Assembly: GCF_032586155.1 (NCBI RefSeq)
Contig: NZ_JAWHTC010000001.1
Span: forward strand, 744,001 to 808,000
DNA from: JAWHTC01 sp032586155
Lineage (GTDB): Bacteria > Pseudomonadota > Alphaproteobacteria > Rhodobacterales > Rhodobacteraceae
Direction of reading: 5' to 3'
DNA length: 64,000 nt
Shown: piece after piece, positions 26,041 through 34,158 of the stretch
Numbering within the stretch: the first letter of the stretch is position 1
How the letters are laid out: every line of letters begins with the position of its first letter
Translations under genes and position numbers: made by a program
Notes under the pieces: model-generated
Databases searched by the model: none
What the model was told of the DNA's origin: nothing
The model's input: only the letters and a program-made list of their open reading frames with translations

Positions 26041-27411
26041 TTACCCGCGTTTTCCCTTCAGCGGGTTGAGCGCGCCGATTTCGCGCATTTTTGCACGCAC
26101 GGCCCAATCCGCGCCAAATCCGTAACGTGCCCAGCCGAGACTGTCCAGTCGAACGGTCGCAGCCTCCGAGGCGCGACCGGTGAGTTCAAGCGCCTCGGCC
26201 CGCATCAGCATCAGCGTCGACAGCAGTGCGGCATTCTCGTGGCGTGATGCGATTGGAATGGCGCGGTTGACATAAGCCAACGCGCTGCGGCCATCGCCCT
26301 GGGTCAGGGCATGGGCGGCCAGCTGGCTGGCGACATAGGCGCGATGAAGCGTGGTGTGGGGCGAGGCGGCGTAGAACCGGTCCGCAGTCTGGAAGTGACC
26401 CAGGGCGGCCTCGGTATCCGTGGCGACGGACAAACGCCCGACGGCATAATGGGCGAATGCGCGGCGATGATCCTGCCAGCCCAGCGATTGGGCGATACCC
26501 AGTGCCTGACGCGCGGCGTTGCGACGTTGTTTGTGATTGGCACCGGGGCCAAGCGCGGTCTGGATCGCCCTGATCCAGCTGCGTGGGGTGGGGGCCGGGC
26601 GTTGTGTCGGCATGGCTTCGCCGCCGGGGTTGAGCCGGGCCAGGATGGCGGGCAGCCGCGCGGCGACCTGGCGGCGGGTCATACCGTTATACAATTCCGG
26701 CGCGTAATAGGCGCGCAGGATCAGCATGTCGAATCCGGTCAAGACCGTATGAACATTGTCATCATTGAAGACCGAATCCGGCAGGCGGTAGAGATCGTTG
26801 AGCGGACCGATGGCCTGGGCCAGTTCCTCGTGCAGGCAATCGCGCACCTCTTGCGGGCTGGCATCCGACGGTACAAACACTGCCATCTGCTCGCGCGACC
26901 GCAGAAGGCCCCAGTTGGCCCGCGCACTGCGCCGGGCGGCGCGGTATTGCGAAATATCGGTGATGTTGGGCACCACGAAACAGGCGGCATGGGGCAGATT
27001 CTTGCGGATCTGCGCCCGGGTCACGGCCTGGATGGTGATATTGGCGTGCTCGGACCGGGTCATCGAAACGCGCAACCCGGCCTCGGTATTGAGGCGATAG
27101 ATCAGCCGGGCCAGATCCGGCATCAGCGTGGCGGGGGCAGCCCCGGTCACGCGGATCGAGATGGGTTGTTCGAACCTGGTGAAGACCGGCAATTCACGGC
27201 CCGATTCCAAACGGAAGGCCAGTTCAAGGAAATCGCGGCTTATATCGGCATTCGAGCGGCGTGGTTGAACCGGAGTCGGGGTCGAGAAGGTCTTGACCGG
27301 GGGCAGGGCGCTCATCGCGGCTGGTTGCGCCGCGCGCGAGGCCTGATCTGGTATCGCGCCGGGCATACAGCCGACAAGCAACAGGCAAAAAGGAAGCAGA
27401 TGATTGCGCAT
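26041..27411 (-). CDS. DUF2927-domain lipoprotein
   Basis: 456 residues. Lipoprotein signal: LPFCLLLVGC with Cys15. The DUF2927 domain follows (about 60-240), with a protease-like CLHEELAQAIGPLNDLY and DSVFNDDN segment resembling a zinc-peptidase active site, and the C-terminal half looks like helical TPR-type repeats (SLGWQDHRRAFAHYAVGRL, TTLHRAYVASQLAAHAL). Function unknown; envelope location likely. First gene of an apparent unit with the 54-aa membrane protein and the CoxE-like protein. Confidence 0.82.
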   Translation of the reverse strand: MRNHLLPFCLLLVGCMPGAIPDQASRAAQPAAMSALPPVKTFSTPTPVQPRRSNADISRDFLELAFRLESGRELPVFTRFEQPISIRVTGAAPATLMPDLARLIYRLNTEAGLRVSMTRSEHANITIQAVTRAQIRKNLPHAACFVVPNITDISQYRAARRSARANWGLLRSREQMAVFVPSDASPQEVRDCLHEELAQAIGPLNDLYRLPDSVFNDDNVHTVLTGFDMLILRAYYAPELYNGMTRRQVAARLPAILARLNPGGEAMPTQRPAPTPRSWIRAIQTALGPGANHKQRRNAARQALGIAQSLGWQDHRRAFAHYAVGRLSVATDTEAALGHFQTADRFYAASPHTTLHRAYVASQLAAHALTQGDGRSALAYVNRAIPIASRHENAALLSTLMLMRAEALELTGRASEAATVRLDSLGWARYGFGADWAVRAKMREIGALNPLKGKRG

Positions 27412-27836
27412 GAGCTACCCTTTGCCCAGCCAGGAAATCAATGAGATCTGCTTCTGTGGCCCGGATAGAGTCATGATGAGTGTCAGGCGTCGGGACGTGC
27501 CCACTTTGGTCGGTTCGGCCGACAGCGGAGCCAGCGGGGCAAGTTCAGTGCGCCCGTCATCGTTACACATATCCCGATCCGCGCACAAACGACGCACAAG
27601 GGTATCGGGCACCAAGTCATTGGCTTCCACGTTTCTCGATCCTGCCTATTCTTTTCTTTGGAAGAACTTGTGCCTTCCTTTCCTGACGTCCTTAAGGAGC
27701 AAATAAGGCGAAAAAGTGGCGACGCATCCAAGGTGCGGGTCCGGTCAGTGAAGGCAATATTTTATCGCATAAAGTCAAATGCTTGGCGTGCGTCTTTGAT
27801 GCAACACACTTGTCCGGACATAAATGGTGCCTTGGA
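27412..27836. other. 425-bp stretch without a supported gene
   Basis: It holds the promoter region of the DUF2927 operon and the region past the EamA gene. A minus-strand frame of 71 codons starting at GTG 27630 ends three bases before the DUF2927 start; codon use is plausible but there is no ribosome binding site or domain, so I list it only as a weak possibility. The part from 27640 to 27830 is A+T-richer than its surroundings and shows no structure I can name. Confidence 0.45.
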
Positions 27837-28703
27837 TCAGTCGGGCTTGATGACGGTTTCGCGATACCAGACATAGATACCCGCCCCGGCGATGATCAGT
27901 CCGCCCAGGATGGTCAGAGTGTCGGGGAAATCTCCGAATATGGTGGCGCCGTAGAAGGTGGAAAACACCAGTCCAAAATAGGCAAACGGCGCCAGCATAC
28001 CGGCTTCGCCCGCCATCAATGCCCGTATCAGGGCCAGTTGCCCGGCGGTGCCGCAGAGCGCGATGGCGAGCATGACGATGAGGTCTCCCGGCGCCACGGG
28101 CTGCCAGAAGAACGGCACGGCGGCCGAAAGGGCGATCGCGCCGAACAGGGCGGTGTAGAACAGCGAGGTCCAGGCGTCCTCGTCTCGGCCGACAAAGCGG
28201 GTGGTGAGCGCATAGGCCGAGTAGCAGATCGCCGCGCCCAGCGGCAAGAGCGAGTAGAGGGTGAAGACATCGGCCCCGGGGCGGATCACCAGAAAGGCGC
28301 CAATGCAGGCGGCGAGAATGGCGAAGGCCCGGCGCAGACCGAATGTTTCGCCCAGAAACACGGCGGCGCCCAGGGTGATGAACAGCGGGTTGGTGGACAT
28401 GATCGCTGCCGCCTCGGCCAGGCCGATATTAGAGATGCCGAAGAAGAACAACACAGTGGCACACATCAGATAGACCGAGCGGGCCAGCTGTAGTTTCGGG
28501 TAACGGGTGCGCAGCACGCTGCGCAGACGCGGCAGGACCAGGATGAACACCACCAGGGTCTGGCCCAGGTAGCGGGCCCAGAGGGTCGGCATCGTGCCGA
28601 TCCGACCGGCCAGAAGCTTGGCCAGCGCGTCCATCGACGAGAACATGAAGATGGCGGCGATCATCAACAGGATCGCAGTGGCCTTGGGCGAGAGGCTGCG
28701 CAT
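27837..28703 (-). CDS. EamA/DMT-family transporter
   Basis: 288 residues, about ten membrane helices in two five-helix repeats, the drug/metabolite transporter pattern. Visible: MFSSMDALAKLLAGR (first helix), IGLAEAAAIMSTNPLFITLGAAVFLGE (end of repeat one, quoted in part) and GTAGQLALIRALMAGEAGMLAPFAY (repeat two). Such proteins usually export amino acids, nucleobases or other small metabolites. Substrate unknown. Monocistronic on the minus strand. Confidence 0.87.
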   Translation of the reverse strand: MRSLSPKATAILLMIAAIFMFSSMDALAKLLAGRIGTMPTLWARYLGQTLVVFILVLPRLRSVLRTRYPKLQLARSVYLMCATVLFFFGISNIGLAEAAAIMSTNPLFITLGAAVFLGETFGLRRAFAILAACIGAFLVIRPGADVFTLYSLLPLGAAICYSAYALTTRFVGRDEDAWTSLFYTALFGAIALSAAVPFFWQPVAPGDLIVMLAIALCGTAGQLALIRALMAGEAGMLAPFAYFGLVFSTFYGATIFGDFPDTLTILGGLIIAGAGIYVWYRETVIKPD

Positions 28704-28850
28704 CGTGGGCTTCCGGTGTGGTGGCGCGCGCCAACCGGATGGCTGGGGCGCATTTCCGGCGACCCTATGCCGGGCAAGGCGGGCTGTCCAGCACCTGCGC
28801 CGCTTGGCGTGACCACGATTTTTCTTCCGAAAATCGGGCCGCGGCGGGTG

Positions 28851-29912
28851 CTATTCCTCCTCCTCTTCTTCGGGGTCGAGAAAGGTGATTTCGCCATTTG
28901 CCTGCAAATCGCGGATGGTGCTCACAACCGAATTCATCGCTGCTTCGCCATCCTTGGGTTTTATCTTGCCGCGTTCCCCGGCTTCTTCGCGCATGTTCTC
29001 GGCCATGCGTTTGGAAATGTTGTCGAAAATGAATTCGACCGCGTGTTTCATCGCGGGGTCTTCAGTGGCCATGGCATAAGCAAGTGCGATAAAAAGGGCA
29101 TCGGGATCGGCGTCGCGGGTGATCTTGGGGGCGTCCAGCGGCGCAACCCTTTTGGGGATGTCCGGGAAGGTGAAGATCGCCTTGCGAACCTTCTGACTGA
29201 ACTCGGCGGCGTCTTCGTCGAGCGCGGTCAGCACCTCGTCGCGTTTGCCGGCCTCGGTTATGTTGAGGATCGAGCCGAGCCGCGCTTCGGGGTCTTCGTC
29301 AAATGCGCGGAGCGGCTGCATTTCGAATTGGGCCGCCAGCGACAGACCAATTCGGTCGACGGCTTCGGGGGTGACAGCTCCGGTCAGCGACACCGCATAG
29401 GTTATACGCCGGGCACGGCCACCCGGGATTTTGCCCAGTAGCTCGGCTGCCTTCTGGACCGGTAGTTTCGACAGCAGCACGGCCGACACTTCGGTGCTTT
29501 CACGCTCGATCACCTCTACCAGCCTTTCAGTTTCCAGTTCGCGGATGAAACCCCAGGGATCGCCGGTCTGGCGCACCCCGGCCTCCTTGCGCAGACGGGC
29601 GGCGGTCTGCGGTGATATGCGGCCATCCAAGGCGGTGAGCGCCCCAGCCAAGCCACGGGGGAAGGTCAGGCCCATGCGCTCAAGCTCATCGGCAAATTCA
29701 CCCACCACCTGTTCCAGCGTGGGGCGGTCGATATAGCGCATCGCGCCCATCTGCTGGGTCAGGGCGGTCTGCAAGTCGTCGGGCAGTTCGGCCAGCGGTA
29801 CTTCGGCTCCTTCCTGCATCAGGAACCGCACGATGATCGCGGCCTTCTGGCGGCGGTCGAGCATGGCGGGCAGGGAAGAGGCGGGCGCGGCGAGTTGTGC
29901 AAGCGGTTGCAA
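28851..29912 (-). CDS. fliG: flagellar motor switch protein FliG, away from a flagellar cluster
   Basis: 353 residues. N-terminal FliG domain (DRRQKAAIIVRFLMQEGAEVP, about 19-39), middle domain, and C-terminal torque-type domain ending with VVSTIRDLQANGEI and a poly-Glu tail. FliG links the MS-ring to the switch complex and contacts the stator. The start appears to be a TTG at 29912; an internal ATG at 29864 is a shorter alternative. No other flagellar gene is in the window, so this may be the only copy placed apart, or a paralogue of one in the main cluster. Confidence 0.85.
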   Translation of the reverse strand: MQPLAQLAAPASSLPAMLDRRQKAAIIVRFLMQEGAEVPLAELPDDLQTALTQQMGAMRYIDRPTLEQVVGEFADELERMGLTFPRGLAGALTALDGRISPQTAARLRKEAGVRQTGDPWGFIRELETERLVEVIERESTEVSAVLLSKLPVQKAAELLGKIPGGRARRITYAVSLTGAVTPEAVDRIGLSLAAQFEMQPLRAFDEDPEARLGSILNITEAGKRDEVLTALDEDAAEFSQKVRKAIFTFPDIPKRVAPLDAPKITRDADPDALFIALAYAMATEDPAMKHAVEFIFDNISKRMAENMREEAGERGKIKPKDGEAAMNSVVSTIRDLQANGEITFLDPEEEEEE

Positions 29913-30000
29913 GGCGGCGTGTCCATGGCAGTTGAAGCTATGCCAAAAACCTAGTGCGCGAGGGTAAAGAAGTTCTGAAAAATCGGTTCAAGAAGACAAA

Positions 30001-30014
30001 GACCCGGAGGGGTC
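30001..30014 (-). terminator. short hairpin terminator after the 49-aa secreted protein gene
   Basis: GACCC-GGAG-GGGTC at 30001-30014, followed on the minus strand by TTTGTCTT. A short stem, plausible for the gene ending at 30050. Confidence 0.45.
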
Positions 30015-30049
30015 CGAGCCTTGCCTGCATGAATTGGAAACTGGGAGTG

Positions 30050-30199
30050 TCAGCTTGAGACTTGTGGCACGCAGGTACCGGTTGCCATGTCCATCACCAT
30101 GCCTTCGGCACAGGACATTGCGTGTTGCTCATGGGCCGGGCAGGCCAATGCCAGCGAGGGGGCCAGGATCAGGGCGATAACGGCCAGGGTCGTTTTCAT
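30050..30199 (-). CDS. 49-aa secreted cysteine-containing protein
   Basis: Start at ATG 30199 because AAAGGA lies six bases upstream; an adjacent ATG at 30202 is too close to it. Signal peptide TTLAVIALILAPSLALA, then a mature part of about 30 residues, CPAHEQHAMSC... with three Cys and the segment AEGMVMDMATGTCVP. The motif resembles small periplasmic proteins often found near this spot in related genomes, but no function is known. Own terminator. Confidence 0.7.
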   Translation of the reverse strand: MKTTLAVIALILAPSLALACPAHEQHAMSCAEGMVMDMATGTCVPQVSS

Positions 30200-30280
30200 C
30201 ATGTGTCCTTTCGCGGTTGAGATGCCGTAAAGGTAGCATGCAAAGGGGGGCGAGGCGATCACGAAAACGTGAGGCCATCG

Positions 30281-30703
30281 TCAGGCAAGCCAGAACTCCC
30301 GCTTGAAATAGCTGTTCAGGTCGACCAGCCAGCTTGTCGGGGGAAGATCAAGAATGGCGGTTGCAATCAACAGGACGACGATGCCGAGCACCAGCACCAT
30401 CTCGGTCCGGTTGCCATAGGGGTGAACGCGGGTGCCGCCAAGAAGGTTGCGATAGATCGGTATGTGCAGCACCAGATGCCAGACTGCAGCCAGCGAAAAC
30501 CAAAGCGCTGCGCCCAAGTGGATAGCTTCCCAAGTGCCGCGATCAAGGCCGATGAACTGCCAGGATGTTTCACGCGCAATTCTGCCGGATGGGCCAATTG
30601 TCAGGACAACGCCGCTGACCAGCATGGTCAGAAACCCCAACGTCACGCCGAAAGCCGCCAAGGCGCGTTTGGAAAACGGGGCGCGTTTCGGTTGATCGGA
30701 CAT
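30281..30703 (-). CDS. DUF4405-domain membrane protein
   Basis: 140 residues, three or four membrane helices. DUF4405 marks: GFLTMLVSGVVLTIGPSGR (about 23-41), EAIHLGAALWFSLAAVWHLVLHI with three membrane-embedded His (quoted in two parts), and a final helix VLGIVVLLIATAI. The paired histidines suggest haem b binding as in cytochrome b561-like proteins. Function unknown. The gene lies between the 49-aa protein gene and purB, all on the minus strand. Confidence 0.8.
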   Translation of the reverse strand: MSDQPKRAPFSKRALAAFGVTLGFLTMLVSGVVLTIGPSGRIARETSWQFIGLDRGTWEAIHLGAALWFSLAAVWHLVLHIPIYRNLLGGTRVHPYGNRTEMVLVLGIVVLLIATAILDLPPTSWLVDLNSYFKREFWLA

Positions 30704-30798
30704 GTGAAAACTCCGCGCAATCGGAAAGACTGCGCGGAGTATCGTGGCTTTGCTTCCGGGTGTCGTTGACCGCGGTCAATTCCGGTGTGATCAGCGGC

Positions 30799-32103
30799 TT
30801 AATCTTTGAAGACGCGGGCGAAGATCGTGTCGACGTGCTTGGTGTGGTAGCCCATGTCAAATTTTTCGTTGATGCCATCAACGCCCAGGGCGGCGACAAC
30901 ATCAGCGTCGGCCAGAAGCTGTTCCTGGAAATCGACCCGCTCTTCCCAGACCTTGAGTGCGTTGCGCTGGACCATGGAATAGGCGTCTTCGCGGCTGACA
31001 CCGGCCTGGGTAAGGGCCAGCAGCACACGTTGCGACATCACCAGACCCGGGAACTTGTTCATGTTGTCGAGCATGTTCTCGGGGAAGATCAGCATCTTTT
31101 CGACCACGCCGGCAAGACGGTGCAGGGCGAAATCAAGCGTGATGGTGGCGTCCGGGCCGATGCCGCGTTCAACCGAGCTGTGGCTGATGTCACGTTCATG
31201 CCATAGGGCGACGTTTTCCATCGCCGGGATCACGGTCATGCGAACAAGACGGGCGAGGCCGGTCAGGTTCTCGGTCAGGACCGGGTTTTTCTTGTGTGGC
31301 ATCGCCGAGGAGCCCTTTTGGCCCATCGAGAAGAATTCGGCCCCTTCCAGCACTTCGGTGCGCTGCATGTGGCGGATTTCCACGGCGATGTTCTCGATCG
31401 ACGAGGCAATGACGCCGAGGGTGGCGAAGAACATGGCGTGGCGGTCTCGCGGAATGACTTGGGTGCTGATCGGTTCCGGGCGCAGGCCGAGCTGTTCGCA
31501 GACATGGTCTTCGACCGCTGGGTCGATATTTGCGAATGTTCCAACTGCGCCGGAAATCGCGCCGGTGGCGACCTCCCAGCGGGCCTTTTCCAGGCGGTTC
31601 TTGTTACGGTCCATTTCGGCATAGAAACGGGCAAAGGTCAGGCCCATGGTGGTGGGTTCGGCGTGGATGCCGTGGCTGCGGCCGACGCGGACGGTGTCCT
31701 TGTGTTCATACGCGCGGGTTTTCAGGGCGGCGAGCACGCGGTCCATGCCTGTCAGAAGGATATCGGCGGCGCGCACGAGCTGCACGTTGAGTGTGGTATC
31801 GAGCACGTCCGAGCTTGTCATACCCTGGTGCACGAAGCGGGCCTCTTCGCTGCCCACGTGTTCGGCCAGGTGGGTCAGGAAGGCGATGACGTCGTGTTTG
31901 GTGACGGCCTCGATTTCGTCGATGCGGGCGACATCGAATTCCACATCCTTGGCTTTCCACACGGCCTCGGCATTTTCGCGCGGGATCACGCCCAGATCGG
32001 CCATGGCATCGCAGGCATGGGCCTCGATCTCGTACCAGATGCGGAACTTGGTGGCGGGTTCCCAGATGGCAACCATATCGGGACGGGCATAGCGGGGGAT
32101 CAT
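30799..32103 (-). CDS. purB: adenylosuccinate lyase
   Basis: Cleaves SAICAR and adenylosuccinate in purine synthesis. 434 residues from ATG 32103 (MIPRYARPDMV), which matches the family start and has GAAGG upstream; the longer frame to 32169 is not conserved. Fumarase-superfamily signature GQKGSSAMPHKKNPVLTEN (about 263-281, quoted in part) and the catalytic segment SHGIHAEPTTMGL near 142 are present. It faces a small plus-strand gene across an 80-bp gap. Confidence 0.96.
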   Translation of the reverse strand: MIPRYARPDMVAIWEPATKFRIWYEIEAHACDAMADLGVIPRENAEAVWKAKDVEFDVARIDEIEAVTKHDVIAFLTHLAEHVGSEEARFVHQGMTSSDVLDTTLNVQLVRAADILLTGMDRVLAALKTRAYEHKDTVRVGRSHGIHAEPTTMGLTFARFYAEMDRNKNRLEKARWEVATGAISGAVGTFANIDPAVEDHVCEQLGLRPEPISTQVIPRDRHAMFFATLGVIASSIENIAVEIRHMQRTEVLEGAEFFSMGQKGSSAMPHKKNPVLTENLTGLARLVRMTVIPAMENVALWHERDISHSSVERGIGPDATITLDFALHRLAGVVEKMLIFPENMLDNMNKFPGLVMSQRVLLALTQAGVSREDAYSMVQRNALKVWEERVDFQEQLLADADVVAALGVDGINEKFDMGYHTKHVDTIFARVFKD

Positions 32104-32183
32104 GTTGACGCCTTCGTGATTATGAGCAGGGTTCGGCGCGGTCATAAACTGCGGGGGCGTAGACCTCAAGGGAAGCGAAGCAG

Positions 32184-32534
32184 GTGAGACGGGTTGCTAT
32201 GGTTCTGGTCGCTGCATTTATCGGTCAGGGCGTTGCCGCGGACGCTTGGCGCGCCATGAGCGGTCAGCAGATTCTTGAAGAGCTGACCGACCGCGAGCTG
32301 GTTTATGACGGGGGCGCATGGCAGCGGTTTAATGCCTCGGGCCGAACGCTTTACAACGCGGGGACCGACAGTTGGGGATATTGGAGCGTGCGCGGCGACC
32401 AGTATTGCAGCCAATGGCCGCCCGATGCCTTTTGGGCCTGTTATGACATGGCAATGGATGGCGAGCGATTTCGTTTTGTCGATGCGTTTGGAAACGTGAG
32501 CGCAGGCACCCGAAAACCCGTCAAGGGGGAATAA
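32184..32534 (+). CDS. small secreted protein, function unknown
   Basis: 116 residues from GTG 32184, preceded by GGGAAG. A signal peptide (VAMVLVAAFIGQGVAA, about 4-19) and a compact domain with ELTDRELVYDGGAWQRF, GTDSWGYWSVRGDQYCSQW and AFWACYDM (two Cys likely disulfide-bonded). It resembles small periplasmic domains of the DUF995 kind, but I cannot place it firmly. Divergent from purB. Confidence 0.72.
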   Translation: MRRVAMVLVAAFIGQGVAADAWRAMSGQQILEELTDRELVYDGGAWQRFNASGRTLYNAGTDSWGYWSVRGDQYCSQWPPDAFWACYDMAMDGERFRFVDAFGNVSAGTRKPVKGE

Positions 32535-32646
32535 TCGGCAAAAGTTGACCTTACGTCATGCTGCGGTGCAGCTTTCGACTTGCATGCGGTTGTGTGCTGT
32601 TGCAGAAAACGCTGCGAACAGATGACATCCAACGGAGGAAAGTAAG

Positions 32647-33246
32647 TTGGCAACATCCATGACGAACAAGGTCCTTGTCGAGACCTTCGGCGCAGAACAG
32701 GGTGCCGCCCTGCGCGCCAAGCAGGCCATTCTGGTGCTGGCGGGCATCGCGATTCTGGCGATTGCCGCCAAGATCAAGGTGCCGATGTGGCCGGTACCGA
32801 TCACCATGGGGACCTTTGCGGTTCTGGGGCTGGGCGCCGCCTATGGCCCGCGTTTGGGTCTGGTGACGATCCTGGGCTACATGATCGTCGGCGCGCTGGG
32901 CTTTGACGTGTTTGCCAACTCGTCGGCCGAGAAATTCGGCCTGACCTACATGATGGGCGGAACCGGTGGCTATCTGGTGGGATACGTGCTTGCCACCCTG
33001 GCGCTGGGCGCGCTCGCGCAGCGTGGCTGGGACCGCTCGGTTCTGTGGATGGCGCTGGCCATGCTGATCGGCAACGCGCTGATTTACCTGCCGGGTCTGG
33101 CGTGGCTGGGTCAACTGTATGGCTGGGACAAGCCGATACTGGCCTGGGGCCTGACACCGTTCCTGGTGGGTGACGCGATCAAACTAATTCTGGCAGCGAT
33201 GATCCTGCCGGCAGCGTGGAAGCTCGTGGGCAAAGCTCGCGGCTGA
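32647..33246 (+). CDS. bioY: biotin transporter BioY
   Basis: 199 residues. The S (substrate-binding) component of an ECF-type biotin importer, six membrane helices. Family marks: KIKVPMWPVPITMGTFAVL (about 42-60), GGTGGYLVGYVLA (about 116-128) and LTPFLVGDAIKLILAA. The start is TTG 32647, because GGAGG at 32634-32638 is eight bases away; the ATG at 32659 would be too far. No bioMN genes are adjacent, so it may act alone or share modules encoded elsewhere. Confidence 0.95.
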   Translation: MATSMTNKVLVETFGAEQGAALRAKQAILVLAGIAILAIAAKIKVPMWPVPITMGTFAVLGLGAAYGPRLGLVTILGYMIVGALGFDVFANSSAEKFGLTYMMGGTGGYLVGYVLATLALGALAQRGWDRSVLWMALAMLIGNALIYLPGLAWLGQLYGWDKPILAWGLTPFLVGDAIKLILAAMILPAAWKLVGKARG

Positions 33247-33267
33247 TCCGAGCTCGAGAATTGCGAA

Positions 33268-33302
33268 CGCCCGGGCCGCATCGCAGCCCGGGCGTTTTTT
33301 TT
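33268..33302 (+). terminator. rho-independent terminator of bioY
   Basis: CGCCCGGGC (33268-33276) pairs with GCCCGGGCG (33286-33294) and is followed by eight T. Strong, textbook structure 20 bases after the bioY stop. Confidence 0.92.
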
Positions 33303-33305
33303 GGC

Positions 33306-33331
33306 GGTGCGTGCAAGCACACACCCTACAG
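33306..33331. repeat. REP-like element abutting the RraB-protein stop
   Basis: GGTGCGTG/CACACACC stem with one mismatch, then CCTACAG. The stop codon of the minus-strand gene ending at 33326 lies inside the CCTACA tail. One of a family at 34133, 35467 and 56449, with a similar sequence inside the nnr gene. Confidence 0.6.
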
Positions 33332-34066
33332 TTTGACCATCTCGCATTCCCAGCCGTCATAGCGGCCTACTGCGCCATCGAGCGCGCCGACGATCATGTC
33401 GGTGACAAGGTCGATGCCATGCGGCGCGTCCTCGCGCCAGAACCGGAGCTGGGTGGCGCCGTCCTGTTCTTTGATACTGTCGAGCAGGAAGCCCTCGGCG
33501 CTGGCGGCCTCGGCAAATTGGCCGGCGGTGGGTGCGTCGGGGAAGGTGGCGTAATGGTCGATGCGGCGGCGTTGATCCAGGCGGTCACCGGCGGCTTGAA
33601 GCTGCATCAGCTGGGCGCGGTTGCGGATCTGCTGGAAGGCGGAAGGCGCGGGGTAGAGGTAGCCGCGATAGACCTCCCATTCGAGATCAGTGCGGGCACC
33701 GATCTCCATTGCATAGTTGGAATGGGCCTGCTGAAAATCCAAGAGCGCCGTCTTGGCCGCACCGCCATCGCGGAAATAGGCGAAGAAGTCGCGCATGCCG
33801 TCATGGGTGACGCGGCCGGCAAAGATGCCGCTCTGGGCATCGATCACTTTCGACAGGTCATCCTCGAGGGCGGCGAGGGGATCGAACTCTTCCTGGCTGG
33901 AGAGGCCGCTGGGTTTGGGCGATTTCATCTTGACCGAAACATAGACGCAGTCGGTATGGCCCTGCACCGGGGCGCGTTCGCCCAGGGAGAGGTTGACGAA
34001 GCAGGAGGACGGTTTGCCGTCGACCCGGCCGAAGTAGAAATCCCAATAATCTTGTGCGTTTTCCAT
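33326..34066 (-). CDS. DUF695 domain plus RraB-like domain protein
   Basis: 246 residues. The N-terminal DUF695 domain (YWDFYFGRVDGKPSSCFVNL) runs to about 140. The C-terminal RraB-like domain (about 155-246) includes RIDHYATFPDAPTAGQFAEAA and DLVTDMIVGALDGAVGRYDGW, quoted in part. RraB binds RNase E and modulates mRNA decay, so an RNA-metabolism role is possible but not proven. Its stop codon lies inside a REP-like element and it is convergent with bioY. Confidence 0.8.
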   Translation of the reverse strand: MENAQDYWDFYFGRVDGKPSSCFVNLSLGERAPVQGHTDCVYVSVKMKSPKPSGLSSQEEFDPLAALEDDLSKVIDAQSGIFAGRVTHDGMRDFFAYFRDGGAAKTALLDFQQAHSNYAMEIGARTDLEWEVYRGYLYPAPSAFQQIRNRAQLMQLQAAGDRLDQRRRIDHYATFPDAPTAGQFAEAASAEGFLLDSIKEQDGATQLRFWREDAPHGIDLVTDMIVGALDGAVGRYDGWECEMVKL

Positions 34067-34132
34067 GGGGTGTGTTTAGGGCATTTGTTGCGGGGAAGGG
34101 AATGTCCTAGTTGCCGCAGGGGCCGAGGGGAG

Positions 34133-34158
34133 AGGTGCGCTATGAAAGCGCACCTTAC
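34133..34158. repeat. REP-like element abutting the hydrolase-OsmC stop
   Basis: AGGTGCGC (34133-34140) pairs with GCGCACCT (34148-34155), followed by TACGC. It ends on the first base of the stop codon of the minus-strand gene at 34155. Confidence 0.6.

Noticed and set aside
27415..27630. 71-codon minus-strand frame ending three bases before the DUF2927 gene
   Set aside because: Position is suggestive, but start is GTG without ribosome binding site and the protein has no recognisable feature; mentioned only as a possibility in the intergenic entry.
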